Source: Gymnothorax reevesii (Eukaryota; Chordata; Actinopteri; Anguilliformes; Muraenidae). From it: DNA of 64,000 bases. A model generated the notes under the pieces. It saw only the letters and a list, made by a program, of their open reading frames with translations, did not search any database and was not told where the DNA came from. The stretch is taken from contig CM056577.1 of NCBI GenBank assembly GCA_029721435.1, positions 120,028,719 through 120,092,718 on the forward strand, written 5' to 3'. Each line of letters opens with the position of its first letter. Positions within the stretch are counted from its first letter, which is position 1. Shown here piece by piece: positions 1-10,260 of this stretch. Made by a program: the position numbers and the translations under genes.

Positions 1-417
1 AAATTGTTCAAATTGGGCTGTGGGCAAATTTGCCTGGACCCTGCAAAACCTCCTTTGTGACTTTTAAATTCGAGTGCATAGCACAGGCAAAAAATTCAAC
101 TATCTAGTCGACACCTCTTACATCAGTCTCTCATGATTATTATAATAGCACCATGCATTTGGATCGATAATGTGGCAAAATTGCCACCCACTGAGGCCCA
201 CGTGAATTTGGCTGGATGCGTATGACAACACTCCCCCCTTCATGGCGGCCCATTTTCTACCCATCAGGTCCTGCTCATAGGATCGTTCACCATCACCTCA
301 CCCCATCCCTCGGTGCCCACCCCACACTTCTAGTCTCTTGTCCCGCCCCTACCTGATATTCAGCCCCTGCATTGTGCCCTTATAGTCTTTCACTCTAAGT
401 CCCCTTACTTTGGCGCA
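1..417. other. Unassigned AT/CT-mixed sequence
   Basis: No convincing coding frame, TIR or LTR termini are visible. The stretch is CT-rich around 225-400 and leads into a short-period tandem repeat. Confidence 0.5.
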
Positions 418-636
418 AGGTTATAACATTATTAGTTGAGTGTTATGACATTGTTGGGCAGACATTTTTTATAACATTATTGGTCAAAATGTTATTATGT
501 TATCGGGCAGGCAGTTATTATATTATTGGTTGAAGTTATTACATTATGGGGCAGTTATTACATTATCGGTTAATTTTATCACATTATCGGGCAGTTATTA
601 CATTATTAGTCCATTATTACATTATCAGCTGTAACA
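418..636. repeat. Degenerate short tandem repeat, about 20-22 bp unit
   Basis: A core close to CAGTTATTACATTATCGG recurs roughly nine times with indels, for example near 515, 546, 590 and 610. Units vary in length and several are truncated, so the array is old. The 3' side meets a LINE relic. A satellite-like array inside a larger transposon is possible, but no flanking TIR was found. Confidence 0.65.
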
Positions 637-639
637 AGC

Positions 640-1550
640 CCAACTCCATGTTGAAAATGCATGGAGTTGCGCCCTAATTGAACTCACCAATTCAATTGTG
701 AATGAGCGGTCCCAGGACAGAACCCTGGGGCACACCCTTTAACACGTTAAGAGAACTAGAGGTGATGCCTTCAGCTTTAATCTATTTAAAGTATAATTTT
801 GGTACCGACATACATTTTTTTCTCACTGTCCAATACTGAGAAGTCTAGGCTTCAGAACTGCAATTTCACAGTGTGAAAAACCTGAGATAGGTCAATGAAA
901 AGAGTTGTGCTGTGTTGCTTGTTTTCTATTGCTTCAAGGAAATCATGCTGCTTCAATTAAATCACGCAGCTGTCTTTTCTCCTGCAACCTGATGGATGAT
1001 CAGATGTAACATTATCAGCAAGTAAAAAATCCTTCAGTTGCTTACTCATGAAGGACTCCAAAATCTTAGATAAAACAGAAGTCTGCGGATAGACCTACAA
1101 TTGTTCAGAAGATTTGAGTCGTCTCCTTTCAAGTGGGGAAGACAAGGGCAAACTTCCAAATGAGAAAAAAAATTCTTTAGAAACAAAGGAGCGGTTTAAA
1201 GGATGTGTGAAAGGTGGGCGGTAACCTTAGAAAATTTTGTTCTAGGATATCCGGTCCAGCCAGTTTTCCAGTGTCTTGAAGTGTAAGGACTTTGTGTACC
1301 TCTGCAACAGTAACAGGCTTAAAATTAATCGACTGACTTACTCTGACCTGACTGTCAGACTAAACTGGGTATTTCTCTAGCAGATTTTTGTGTCAAAAGG
1401 GGAGCCAAAGCAATGAGGTGCTCATTGAAACAATCAAGCATGAAAGCATTGTCAGAGATATCATGAGAGTGTTTGACCATGCATGGGAAAGCACGAAAAC
1501 AATATTATTTTTCGGGTAAAGACTTAATATGCATCCAAAACAGCTTTGGA
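640..1550 (-). pseudogene. L2-like LINE reverse transcriptase fossil
   Basis: Minus-strand translation in shifting frames shows successive RT landmarks of Jockey/L2-type non-LTR retrotransposons. These are a TGPD-like block (AGPD, about 1250-1270), a palm block readable as LFIDLSQVFHTV near 868-905 (family: xxxDLSKAFDTV), and GVPQGSVLGP near 709-738. No frame is open for more than about 60 codons, so it is dead. No endonuclease domain is recognisable upstream (higher coordinates). A Rex3 copy follows immediately at 1722. The same family type recurs in plus orientation at 46.4 kb. Clade assignment beyond L2/Jockey-like is inference. Confidence 0.7.
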
Positions 1551-1721
1551 TTGTTTAGATTTTTAGATATTTAATAAGAAAATGCAGAGCTTTGGCATTT
1601 TTAATTGCAGCCGTGCAAGCATTGCACAGTCACCGGAAACACTCTCCCAAAGAAGGTTGATTACCCGAAATGTAATCAGCAATAATTTTATCATCAGTTC
1701 TGTAGTTCAGCTTGTGAAGGT

Positions 1722-2516
1722 CCATCCATCCATCCATTTTCTACCGCTTATCCGGTGCCGGGTCGTGGGGGCAGCAGTCTAAGCAGGGATGCCCAGACTT
1801 CCCTCTCCCTGGCCACTTCCTCCAGTTCTTCCGGGGGTATCCCAAGGCGTTCCCAGGCCAGCCGAGCGACATAGTCCCTCCAGCGTGTCCTGGGTCTTTC
1901 CCGGGGCCTCCTCCCGGTAGGGCATGCCCTGAGCACCTTCCCAGGAAGGCGTCCAGGGGGCATCCGATAGAGATGCCCGAGCCACCCCAGCTGGCTCCTC
2001 TCGACGTGGAGGACCAGCGGCTTTACTCTGAGCTCCTCCCTCTCTAAGGGAGCGGCCTGCCTCCCTGCGGAGGAAACCCATTTCAGCCGCTTATACCCGA
2101 GATCTCGTTCTTTCGGTCATGGCCCAAAGTTCATGACCATAGGTGAGGGTAGAAACGTAGATTGACTGGTAAATCGAGAGCTTTGCCTTTCTACTCAGCT
2201 TCTTCTTCACCACAACAGATCGGTACAATGACCGCATTACTGCTGCCGCTGCACCGATCCGTCTGTCAATCTCACGCTCCATCCTTCCCTCACTCGTGAA
2301 CAAGACCCCAAGATACCTGAACTCCTCCACTTGAGGCAAGGGCTCTCCTCTAACCCAGAGGGGGCAAGCCACCTTTTTCCAGTTGAAAACCATGGCCTAG
2401 GACTTGGAGGTGCTGATTCTCATCCCAGCCGCTTCGCACTCAGCTGCAAACCGCCCCAGTGCCTGCTGAAGGTCCTGGTCCGAAGGAGCCAACTGGACAA
2501 CATCATCCGCAAAAAC
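1722..2516 (-). pseudogene. Rex3-type (RTE clade) LINE, 5'-truncated
   Basis: The minus strand encodes the C-terminal part of a Rex3-like RT. It starts at the catalytic ADD motif (about 2505), runs through a VEEFRYLGVLFTSEG block (about 2290-2340) and ends with the TGRRPRxRPRTRW arginine-rich C-terminus (about 1870-1920). The 3' end is a run of CCAT on the plus strand (1722-1737), that is a GATG tail, which is the known Rex3 3' terminus. Lesions: an in-frame stop after the TERTRSR segment (about 2091) and a frameshift near 1970-2080. Truncation right at the palm motif is typical of aborted target-primed reverse transcription. No clear TSD was found. Confidence 0.9.
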
Positions 2517-2519
2517 TTG

Positions 2520-3039
2520 ACGACTTTCTCGCTTAATCTGGCGACTTTCCAAATCGGGATTTTTTGTCCACTCAAGACGTATGTATACGTCTTGAGAAAG
2601 TTGTCAAGTTGGCAACTCTAAGACTATAGCGAAATCGACAGTGCATCGTTCATTTTCGGCAGGGTGACATGCTAAAATAAGCGAATTTACGAGAATGTGG
2701 ATGTAACAGCTACGTCTTACAATTCATTGTTAAACATCTGCATTAACAATAACGTCATATTTGGAAGTTTTACTTACCAACCGAAGGAGACACGTCTGAT
2801 TCCGCTATCTCTGAAAGCAGCCTGGGCCGGTACGCGCAAGCGTAGTAAATGGCAAAGACGGATGCGAATGAAGATGTTGCAGTTTCATAGTCTTATGCTA
2901 CGAGTCAACAGTTTATGTTGCGGTTTTTGCAGTTTCGGTAGTGGGGTATTATTTTTCAGTTGCTATTTCCGCGATTAATGTAGGCATTTCAAAGTTTTTG
3001 TGTGCTGAGGCTACGTTTTCTTTGGTAGGCCTGAAGGTG
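2520..3039. other. Unassigned sequence with a perfect 26 bp hairpin
   Basis: Apart from a perfect inverted repeat at 2571-2596 (12 bp arms, 2 bp loop) I recognise nothing. An open plus-strand frame of 93 codons (2697-2978) has no recognisable motif and I do not claim it as a gene. Confidence 0.4.
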
Positions 3040-3543
3040 TAATAATAGGAACATGCGATCCATCGTTTCACTTCCCAATGATGCAGGCAGAAGAAATAAA
3101 TGAGCAACCGTCGTATTTCATTCCAACTTCATAAGTTTGAATGATCTGACGTAGTTCATTCAAGTTTGCTAATGGTAATAAGTCAAGAATGCCTCATATT
3201 CGTAATGCTTAATATAGCGATGCAGAAAACAAGCCTGAAGCAGCAAAGTAAAATGCAACATGCAGATATAGCATCATGCAGATATAGGAAAGAGGCTTCT
3301 TTATTTCAACACTTTAAAGGTGAGGAGATAAGCTCATTTTAGAGTTGACTTGGCTGTGTTAAACCCACTTAAGCCTTTTCTCCTCCCTCTTTGCCACATG
3401 CGCCGGAAGGGGGGACAGAGGCGGGACAGAGGAGTACTTGCACCAGGCTACGCCGGGCACGAAATTGCAACATACACCTGGACACACCCCGTTGGCACGG
3501 CGCTCCCACTATTCGCCGCGCCTGGTCTACGAATTTAGAGCCC
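3040..3543. mobile_element. Truncated copy of the Harbinger-like element seen at 37.5-39.4 kb
   Basis: Sequence from about 3345 to 3543 aligns by eye with 39175-39363, including the GC-rich block around the CACCCCGTTGGC core. It ends in the same terminus, readable as AATTAGAGCCC after one substitution. Weaker similarity extends left to about 3040 (a TCCATCGTTTC block). No left GGGCTCTAATTT terminus is present, so this copy is 5'-truncated. It has no coding capacity that I can see. Confidence 0.6.
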
Positions 3544-3773
3544 ATAGTAGCAGGTAACAGGAGGCGGCAAACAGGAGAGCAGGTAAGGAGGTAGAGCGTT
3601 AAACGCAATGAATACTCACATTGACAGAATTCTGCAGTTTATGGCACCCTCCGTGTTGATCGTAGCTCGACTGCGAGCAGTCAGGCTTATGGTCTGCGTT
3701 TTCACACTATGGTACCATAAACACAAAAACGTAGGAAAAACAAGCACTTAACAAGATCAATCCGAGATTTCAG

Positions 3774-4578
3774 ATCTCCGCCAAGGTATGACGTGGATAG
3801 TAAAACAAAATCTCTTTCTCGAGGGCGTAGCAATTTCAAAAATGTCATTTAAGTTCCATCTGCCACGATTTACCTTTGGTCAAAATTTCATCAAGACTCG
3901 CCATGTAGTTTTCGAGATATCTCACTTTGATTTCCTGATCCAGATCCGGATCTAGATTCCTGGTCCTAATCTGGATCACCACCAAAATCAGATAAAGTGA
4001 TCTTTGTGCTACGATTTACCTCTGGACAAATTTTCATCAAGATGCGCAAAGTAGTTCTCGAGATATCTGCCTCAGAATTCCGGATCCGGATCTAGATCCA
4101 GATTCTTGATTTTGATGTGGATCATCACCAAAATCAGAATAGGTGATCTTTGTGCCATGATCTACCTCTGGTTAAAAATTCATGAAGATCTGTCCAGTCT
4201 TTTCTGAGAGAAGCCACTTATTGTTCTTGATCCGGAATTTCATCCGATCCAGAATCCAGGTGTGGATCCGGATCATCACCAAAATTTAACGAAGTTGTTC
4301 CCAGATCATCATCTGCAACTGGTAAAAATTTCATGAAGATCTGTTATGTTGTTTCCGAGAAATTCCACTTAATAGCTCTGATCTGGATCTGGATCCAGAA
4401 TCCAGATCTGGATCCTGATCACCACCTAAATTTAATGGGGTCGTCCTCGGCCCAAGATCTATCTGTGGTAAAAATTTCATAAAGATCCATCCAGTAGTTT
4501 TCGAGAAATCTTGTCCACAGACAGACAAATAAATAAATAAAATAACGGACCCGATCGCATTATCTCCTTGGCGGAGAT
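3774..4578. mobile_element. Non-autonomous TIR element with internal tandem units of about 145 bp
   Basis: Terminal inverted repeats of 13 bp flank the block: ATCTCCGCCAAGG at 3774-3786 and its complement at 4566-4578. Inside are about four diverged tandem units delimited by the recurring GATCAYCACC landmark at 3974, 4130, 4271 and 4418, giving periods of 156, 141 and 147 bp. Each unit carries nested GGATC/CCAGATC motifs and an AAAATTTCATNAAGATC block. The last unit ends in an ACAGACAGACAAATAAATAAA run. Similar TIR elements are common in fish; the superfamily is not assignable here. Confidence 0.7.
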
Positions 4579-5136
4579 AATTACAGAACTAACAAATTTG
4601 GAAACAGACATGCAACCATTTTGGATTCATTTTTCTCAACACACGCTTCAATACACTCACAAAAAGTGATCATTGAAAGAGAACCACTTCTGATCATGTA
4701 TTGTATGATCTCCTATTGCTCAGATGTCACGTCTTGAAAACTGTCATATGACATTGACCCGGAAATACACTGGTAACACCAATTGGAGCTGCACCAACAG
4801 ATGCAAGTTAAACTTTATTGTACAAAACCAAAGCCATACTAATACACGTTTTGTGGTCCGATGAGTCAACATGTCTAGAGTTTCAGGGGGAAAAACAGCC
4901 ATCGTACTCTCTAGGCCAAAGGTGATAAGGCTGACCCATGCTGCCATCAGAGTCAGGTCCAAAAGCAAGCATCTCCTGTGACACACGTCAGTGTACATGC
5001 TCAGAGCAACTATGTCATTTGAGAAGGCACCATAAATGCAGAAGGATATGCACACATTTTGGAGCAACATTAGCAACATTCTGTGCAGCTTCCAAGTGCA
5101 TGGCTTTGTATGTAAACAGTGCAGATGCTAGACTTA

Positions 5137-5160
5137 CCCCCCCCCCCCCCCCCCCCCCCC
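5137..5160. repeat. Poly-C tract of 24
   Basis: Uninterrupted run of 24 C inside the Tc1 fossil. It is unusually long for a homopolymer of C and prone to length error in assembly. Confidence 0.95.
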
Positions 5161-5250
5161 GCCATCCTGATTGGTCTTCAGTTGAGAATGTATGGCAGAT
5201 TATGAAGCGAAACATATGGCAAACTAGCACGGGCACTCGGTAGAGCGCAT

Positions 5251-5552
5251 ACCTTCGCCGACGCCACTGAATCCCTCGCCACTGGCGTTGGTTTCATGCC
5301 GATCGGATAAAAATTGACCGAGATATGGCCGAAAGTCGGTTTTGACCTTTTCGTGACCTTGACCTTTGACCCGATCACTCCCAAAATCTAATCGATTGAT
5401 CCTCAGGTCATGCCAAATCAACCCACCAAATTTTATGAAATTCCGTTTGGTACTTTTTGAGTTATTCGATACACATACAGACAGACACACAAACAAATAA
5501 ATACACGAGGATCAAAACATTACCTTCGTCAGCGAAGTCGCTGGCGAAGGTA
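5251..5552. mobile_element. Small TIR element (ACCTTCGCC termini) inside Tc1
   Basis: Left terminus ACCTTCGCC (5251-5259) and right complement GGCGAAGGT (5544-5552) flank a 302 bp non-coding body. The body carries a CCTTTTCGTGACCTTGACC block and an ACAGACAGACACACAAACAAATAAATAC run, the same style of 3' run as the element at 3774-4578. This suggests the two belong to related non-autonomous families. It interrupts the Tc1 fossil between the DDE region and the C-terminus, so it is younger than that Tc1. Confidence 0.7.
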
Positions 5553-5737
5553 ATAAAAAAGGCCCTATACAATTGCAGAGCTGAAGAACTCCATTATTGC
5601 GGTTTGGGGAGGAAAAATACGTTTTCTAAACTTGACCAACTGATGCCTTCAGTTGGCAAATGCTTAATGAGTGCGATTTAACAACATCGTGATGTTACAC
5701 AGTGGCAAAGAGTAAACCGTGCTGCCTTTTTTGGACT

Positions 5738-6484
5738 CTCTTGTCATCATCACATTATTTTTTCAAAAAAACAATTAAATTCTCGCGAGGGCAACAAATA
5801 TAATGTGTTGTCGTGCTGTTTTCGATACAGCAAAGGGTAAATTGACTTTTCAAATCAGTCCTTCTTGATAGTATCAACATTTTCCATGGTTTACTGACTT
5901 TTTCAGAATTGGTGTGGATGATAAAGTTAAAACCAACTGGTCTGGGTCAAATTTTAATGTGTTCGATAAAATACAAAATACTTACAAGCACAATGCTTTT
6001 GAAGATTGACTTTATTGGTTTTTGCTATGGGATATGCCGTTCCCTTTATTTCAGACCTTCATTTCTGCATCACAGACAGACCAACTTGCGTATTAAAATG
6101 AAATGCCATTTACTGAATATGCTGGAATATATTATTATTACTTTGGCGTTGAAAAAATCTGCTTTGGATACTTGGTGCATGTACTCATGCACTATCCTGA
6201 ATACAGGGTGAAGAAACATTCAAAAAAAAGAATTACATTGAACCAAGTTTTGCCGCGTTTTGGCATTGAGTCCCATTGTCATGGGATCAGGGTTCACACC
6301 CTTGATTATTACATGTAATAAAATTGCTGCAACAAGACTTCATTACGTGGCATTGGACAACAAAAACAAAATGAAGCTGTCCCAGAAGTTAGTCAGGAAC
6401 ATTCTACTTTGGCATGCTTCGGTCTGTAATTTATTTCTCATTCCATCTGCTTTCAATACCTCATACGCATGCTCACCCATAATT
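5738..6484. other. Unassigned AT-rich sequence
   Basis: Short open frames occur (for example 100 codons at 5909) but none shows a recognisable domain. No terminal repeats found. Confidence 0.4.
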
Positions 6485-6485
6485 T

Positions 6486-6925
6486 CTTTTTTTTTTTATT
6501 TTACCCTTATTTAACCAGGGAAGTCCCGTTGAGATTGAAATCTCTTTTTCAAGGGAGCCCTGGGGGAAGAGGTGGGGAGGGACAGAGGAATTGCACAGCC
6601 AATTAGATCAGGGGATGATTAGGCGATGATTGATCGAAAGAGCCAGGTTGGGACTTTAGCCATGACACCGGGGTACCCCCTACTCTTATCGAAGAGTGAC
6701 ATAGGATCTTTAATGACCACACTGAGTCAGGACCTCGGTTTAACGTCTCATCCAGTACAGTGTCCCCGTCACTGCACTGGGGATTATCCCACCAGAGGGA
6801 AGATCGCAACCTACTGGCCCATCAACACCTCTTCCAGCAGCAACCTGGTTTTCCTCAGCGGTCTCCCATCCAAGTACTGGCCAAGCCCACACCTGCTTAG
6901 CTTCAGCCACGCAGCTGAAGCTGAT
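6486..6925 (-). mobile_element. 5S rRNA-derived SINE (SINE3 type)
   Basis: Read on the minus strand, the 5' head (about 6835-6912) is a clear 5S rRNA derivative. It has GAAGCTAAGCAGG (box A region) followed by CAGTACTTGGATGGGAGACC (box C region), with intermediate-element spacing as in 5S genes. The body runs about 350 bp to a T-rich stretch on the plus strand (6487-6500), that is a 3' A-tail. A segment near 6520-6565, readable as CCAGGGAAGTCCCGTTGAGA, is a widespread fish repeat segment that often forms the 3' part. The internal pol III promoter is intact enough to recognise. This also explains the open frame of 150 codons at 6626-7078, which is not a gene. Confidence 0.8.
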
Positions 6926-6949
6926 CGAATCGAATTGTGGTATGGCTGC

Positions 6950-8080
6950 TGGCTCTTGCTGTTATTGCATGATTTATCAATTATGACATCAGCTGTTCTA
7001 TCTGCTGATTACATCTCTCAAACAGCACAGCTGCACACCTACATTGTTAGCCAATTATCTCAGCTGGTTTACATATGATTCACTCTGTTTTCAGTACGTC
7101 CATGCAGCTGTAAGGGGCACCCTCCATCTCCAAATCACTTTCAAGTATTTTCAGATTCATCGTTTCATTCACCTCATCAGCCAATCAGCTTGCAGAGTTC
7201 TCAGCCACAAGCACCATCCGTGTCTACATCCCAAAGGGAGATTTATCCTGCTGCTGTTCAGGACGTATACTACTTTTAAATTCTTCCTGTAGTGTCAAAG
7301 TACCAAAGACATTTTGTCAAGACACCCAGTGAATATCTTTCCATCTATAAGATGTTTAAAAATATGTTCACAAGTGAAAAGAAAATTGTTTCAAAAGGGA
7401 TTGTTTTTTTTTTTTACCAAATATTAGTAAATTGTCCACATTTAGAACATTTCTCCTTAAGATTTCCAGTAGCGATATTTTTCAACCACTAAAATTAGCA
7501 AATTATGGAAAATCATCATTTCAGTCTAACTAGACAATCACATCCATATTTTTCATTTAAAAGCCAGTATTGAAAATTTCTCCTCTGTCTCTGTTCTTGT
7601 TGCCCATCTGCCTGGTAATTGATCCTTTGCCTGTTGTCACTACTTTATTTTTGGATTGTGCATCAGTACGACATTCTGCCCTCTCTGGCTTTCAACCCTG
7701 TTTGTTTTGACTTTGTAACTGTATCTGTTTGCCCTAATAAACTGTTTTATTCTATGAATCATCTGTGTTTGATTTTAGGCAAGCCATAATGGTACTTTGC
7801 ACAGTTCCGCAGAAGTGCTAATTTTGATCACACCTTGCAGTGTCCATAATGTTGTGCAGGCAACAAACCAAAAAAGTGCCATATCTCTTTGAAAGATTTT
7901 TTTATTTTGAATTAAAACCTATCACTATTGCTCTTTTTGTCAATAATAGGAAATAAACTTAGCCTATGAGGCAAAATCATTTTACTGATTTTTGAATTTC
8001 CCCACAGAAAAAGAAAATTTGCATTCCCAAGCAATTTTTCAGCCTTCATAAAGCATAGTTTTCAAGTTGGAAGTATGACA
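6950..8080. other. Unassigned sequence with a possible LTR scrap
   Basis: Mostly AT-rich without a defensible frame. The part at about 7570-7790 is T/C-rich and contains a CCTAATAAACTG polyadenylation-like signal near 7732, as seen in Gypsy LTR R/U5 regions, but no termini or TSD could be defined. Confidence 0.35.
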
Positions 8081-8084
8081 CGCC

Positions 8085-8577
8085 TGTGATGTGAATAGAG
8101 GCCACTAGATGACAGCATTCACCTTTTTTTTGTTAAGCTCAGACTGGAGTCATGTTTAGACATGTCCTGGACATGTCTGGGGCAAGTCCCCGAAAAGTAA
8201 AAAAAAAAGAGGTCTAAATGTGGGTGGGGTCTGCAAAAGAGTATATAAGGAAAAGAATTGAGACAGTAAAGTAGTAAGAGAAATTGCAAGAAGAAGGATA
8301 CATGCGACCAGACCTGTCATTTCTGTTCAAGACCTGTGAAGTTTCTTTTGTGGATTTTTGCCCGTAAAAGAGCCTTTTCCTCACCCAGGACATCACCAGA
8401 AAACCCAAAAGGACTGTAAATATTTCAGTTTTTTTGTTGTGTTAAATCTTGGTCAGTTAGTTAGTTGTTATTAGTCTTTGTCTGTTTAGTTAAATGTGTT
8501 TAAGTTTTAAATTGTGTCTGTCATCCCTTGCTGTTGCTGTTGCGTTGTGAATCTAATAACAAATTGGGGCCATAACA
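8085..8577 (+). mobile_element. Solo LTR of the Gmr1-like Gypsy family
   Basis: Starts TGTGATGTGAATAG and ends GGGGCCATAACA, matching along its length the LTR at 60249-60728 that terminates the Gmr1-like element and the solo LTR at 43120-43598. It is flanked by a 4 bp duplication CGCC (8081-8084 and 8578-8581). A TATATAA box lies at about 8240. No internal region remains, so this is the product of LTR-LTR recombination. Orientation is plus, opposite to the other two copies. Confidence 0.9.
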
Positions 8578-8581
8578 CGCC

Positions 8582-9012
8582 GAAGAAAAGACACATGTAA
8601 AGTAGACTCTGAGCCAGTGAGAGTTAAATTGACATCAAGCATGCCCATGACAATGCAGGAACAAAACAAAGCACTACTTTGAATAGCTCTGAGTTGGCGC
8701 ATCAGTACAGTATTGCCATAGCTGCAAGCTAAAAAAACACTGCCTCGCCCTCTGACTCATACTGCCTTCTCAATATTTGCTGAGATCTGTTTTCAGACAG
8801 TTTTCTATGGAGAAAACTTACGGAGTCTTACGGAGTGCCTTTATTATTTATGCTCTTGATATTCAACTCAAAATAATATTTAAAATATAACCTTTCATGG
8901 AAGTATAGTAATGATTGAAACAGAGGTGCCATAACTGTTGGGTCCCCTTCAGTTATAGTTTGCAGCCTCCCTTTGGGAAGTCCTGTCCTGTGGTGTCTCA
9001 TAGCTTCCGAGC
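8582..9012. other. Unassigned sequence
   Basis: No frame, TIR or repeat recognised between the solo LTR and the long inverted repeat. Confidence 0.4.
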
Positions 9013-9806
9013 AGGATCTCATGTTTGCGATGGGAGGCGTGAGTTGAGAGGCGGAGCGAAGTGAGTCGGCGAGAGGATTGGGGAGAGGGAGGGAAAAGAG
9101 AGCCTGCACAAAAGCCAGAGGTTTTTGAATTCCCGCATTCTGATTGGTCGAATTTACCAAATTAGGACAAAAACCATGACAACGGTGCAGAAACAGAAGT
9201 TGATAGTTGGCGTTTGCTTCACACAATTACGCTCCCTTGTTCCACCTCATCTTTGTCAGCGCTTATCCCATCTCTTATCACAGTGAAGAGCTCCTTATTT
9301 TGCGGGCACATGGATTACAAGCGCGCTCTGACAATCTTGGCAATCTAATGAGAGGAAGACCGACATTTTCGCATATTGAAGCTAACACTTGTCCACGGCT
9401 GCCTTCCCTATTAGATACATTATATAGATTTTCAGTGGACATACGACGAGGTTCCCCGTTTCCATACTTGAAAATGAAACAACACTTGCAAGTACGGCAA
9501 TGATCGTTTGCTTCTCTGGGTCTATTTACAACTTTTTTCGGCGATACCAAGCAAATCCCCTAAAAACTACTGTGAAGGTACTCTGCACGTGCAATTTTCT
9601 GTCTGTTTACATTCTGCTTCATTCCTATTAGTAGTTTATTTGCCCCATGGGGCGCAAAACGTTGTCACCACGTTGACAGCTTGTTAGGGGCGGAATTCAA
9701 AAACCCCTGGCTTCTGTGCCGGCTCTCTTTTCCCTCCCTCTCTCCAATCCTCTCGCTGACTTGCTTCGCTCCCCGCCTCTCAACTCGCACCTCCCATCAC
9801 AAGCAA
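9013..9806. mobile_element. Candidate transposon: inverted arms of about 115 bp around a cysteine-rich frame
   Basis: The left arm (about 9013-9131) and right arm (about 9690-9806) are inverted copies, roughly 85-90% identical by eye, sharing a purine-rich GGGAGAGGGAGGGAAAAGAGAGCC-like core. The 560 bp between them contains a minus-strand frame with paired CxxC motifs. Arms this long around a coding remnant suggest a long-TIR DNA transposon or an inverted duplication. No TSD is visible outside the arms and the outer limits may lie further out. The superfamily is unknown. Confidence 0.5.
9278..9550 (-). CDS. Unrecognised 90-residue frame with two CxxC pairs
   Basis: Minus-strand ATG at 9548-9550 opens 90 codons. 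The N-terminal part has HCRTCKCC (residues about 17-24) and the C-terminal part has SERACNPCARKIR (about 73-85), with a conserved-looking STENL...GLPL...LPRLSER middle. A C2...C2 layout of this spacing resembles zinc-binding ZAD-like N-terminal domains of transposon- or zinc-finger-associated proteins; this is inference from pattern only. It sits between the two inverted arms, so it may be an exon of the element. No downstream catalytic domain is seen. Codon pattern and motif symmetry favour real coding ancestry over chance. Confidence 0.4.
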   Translation of the reverse strand: MVSPKKVVNRPREANDHCRTCKCCFIFKYGNGEPRRMSTENLYNVSNREGSRGQVLASICENVGLPLIRLPRLSERACNPCARKIRSSSL

Positions 9807-10058
9807 GAGAGCTTGCTCACAGGCTAACCCAAGACCATTGCTCCGTGCAATATCTATCTGGATCCTTCAAATTCCATGGATCATGCAATAGACGTGCTTT
9901 GTCTGTTCATCCCACAGATTTCCTAGTTTGATTTGGCCAGGCAACTGGGACAGTCATGGTAAAACCTTGATTCTCTGGTTAGTTGATTTTTGTGTTGATT
10001 TCATTGCATGCTCTTGGAGGGAGCAAGGGAGATTCAACCATGGCCCAGTTTGAGCTAT

Positions 10059-10260
10059 CTAGCAGAGGCAGTCCAGTTTACATTTACACTGCTGGCAATT
10101 GATGGAATCCATGCTACCTTGAATCCTGGCATTTTGCCTGGTGCTGTTAGAAGTAAAACAGCACCAAAATACCAATAGTCCATCAGCATACTTTACGGTG
10201 GAGTTGAAATCCGTAAAGAGTGTTGCAGAAAAAACTAAAAGGTAACCTTGGCCCGTTAAA
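10059..10260 (-). pseudogene. Tc1-like transposase scrap
   Basis: The minus-strand frame contains NSTVKYADGLLVFWCCFTSN, which lines up with the Tc1 TVKHGGGSVMVWGCFT block that precedes the second catalytic Asp, followed by an ARIQGSMDS segment. Only this core is left, without DDE residues or TIRs. Confidence 0.6.

Larger units (their letters stand above)
4750..5737 (+). pseudogene. Tc1-like transposon fossil, split by a TIR element
   Basis: Plus-strand frames show Tc1/mariner DD34E landmarks: LWSDEST-like (first D, about 4850-4875), EKQPSYS-like spacing, and DWSSVENVWQIMKRN (the E and flanking helix, about 5170-5215). The C-terminal GDVTQW-like end lies near 5690-5710. A poly-C tract of 24 (5137-5160) replaces the segment that would hold the second D. 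A 300 bp element (5251-5552) is inserted before the C-terminus. There are several frameshifts and the element is not functional. Confidence 0.75.

Noticed and set aside
6626..7078. Open frame of 150 codons
   Set aside because: It runs antisense through the 5S-derived SINE and has no domain.
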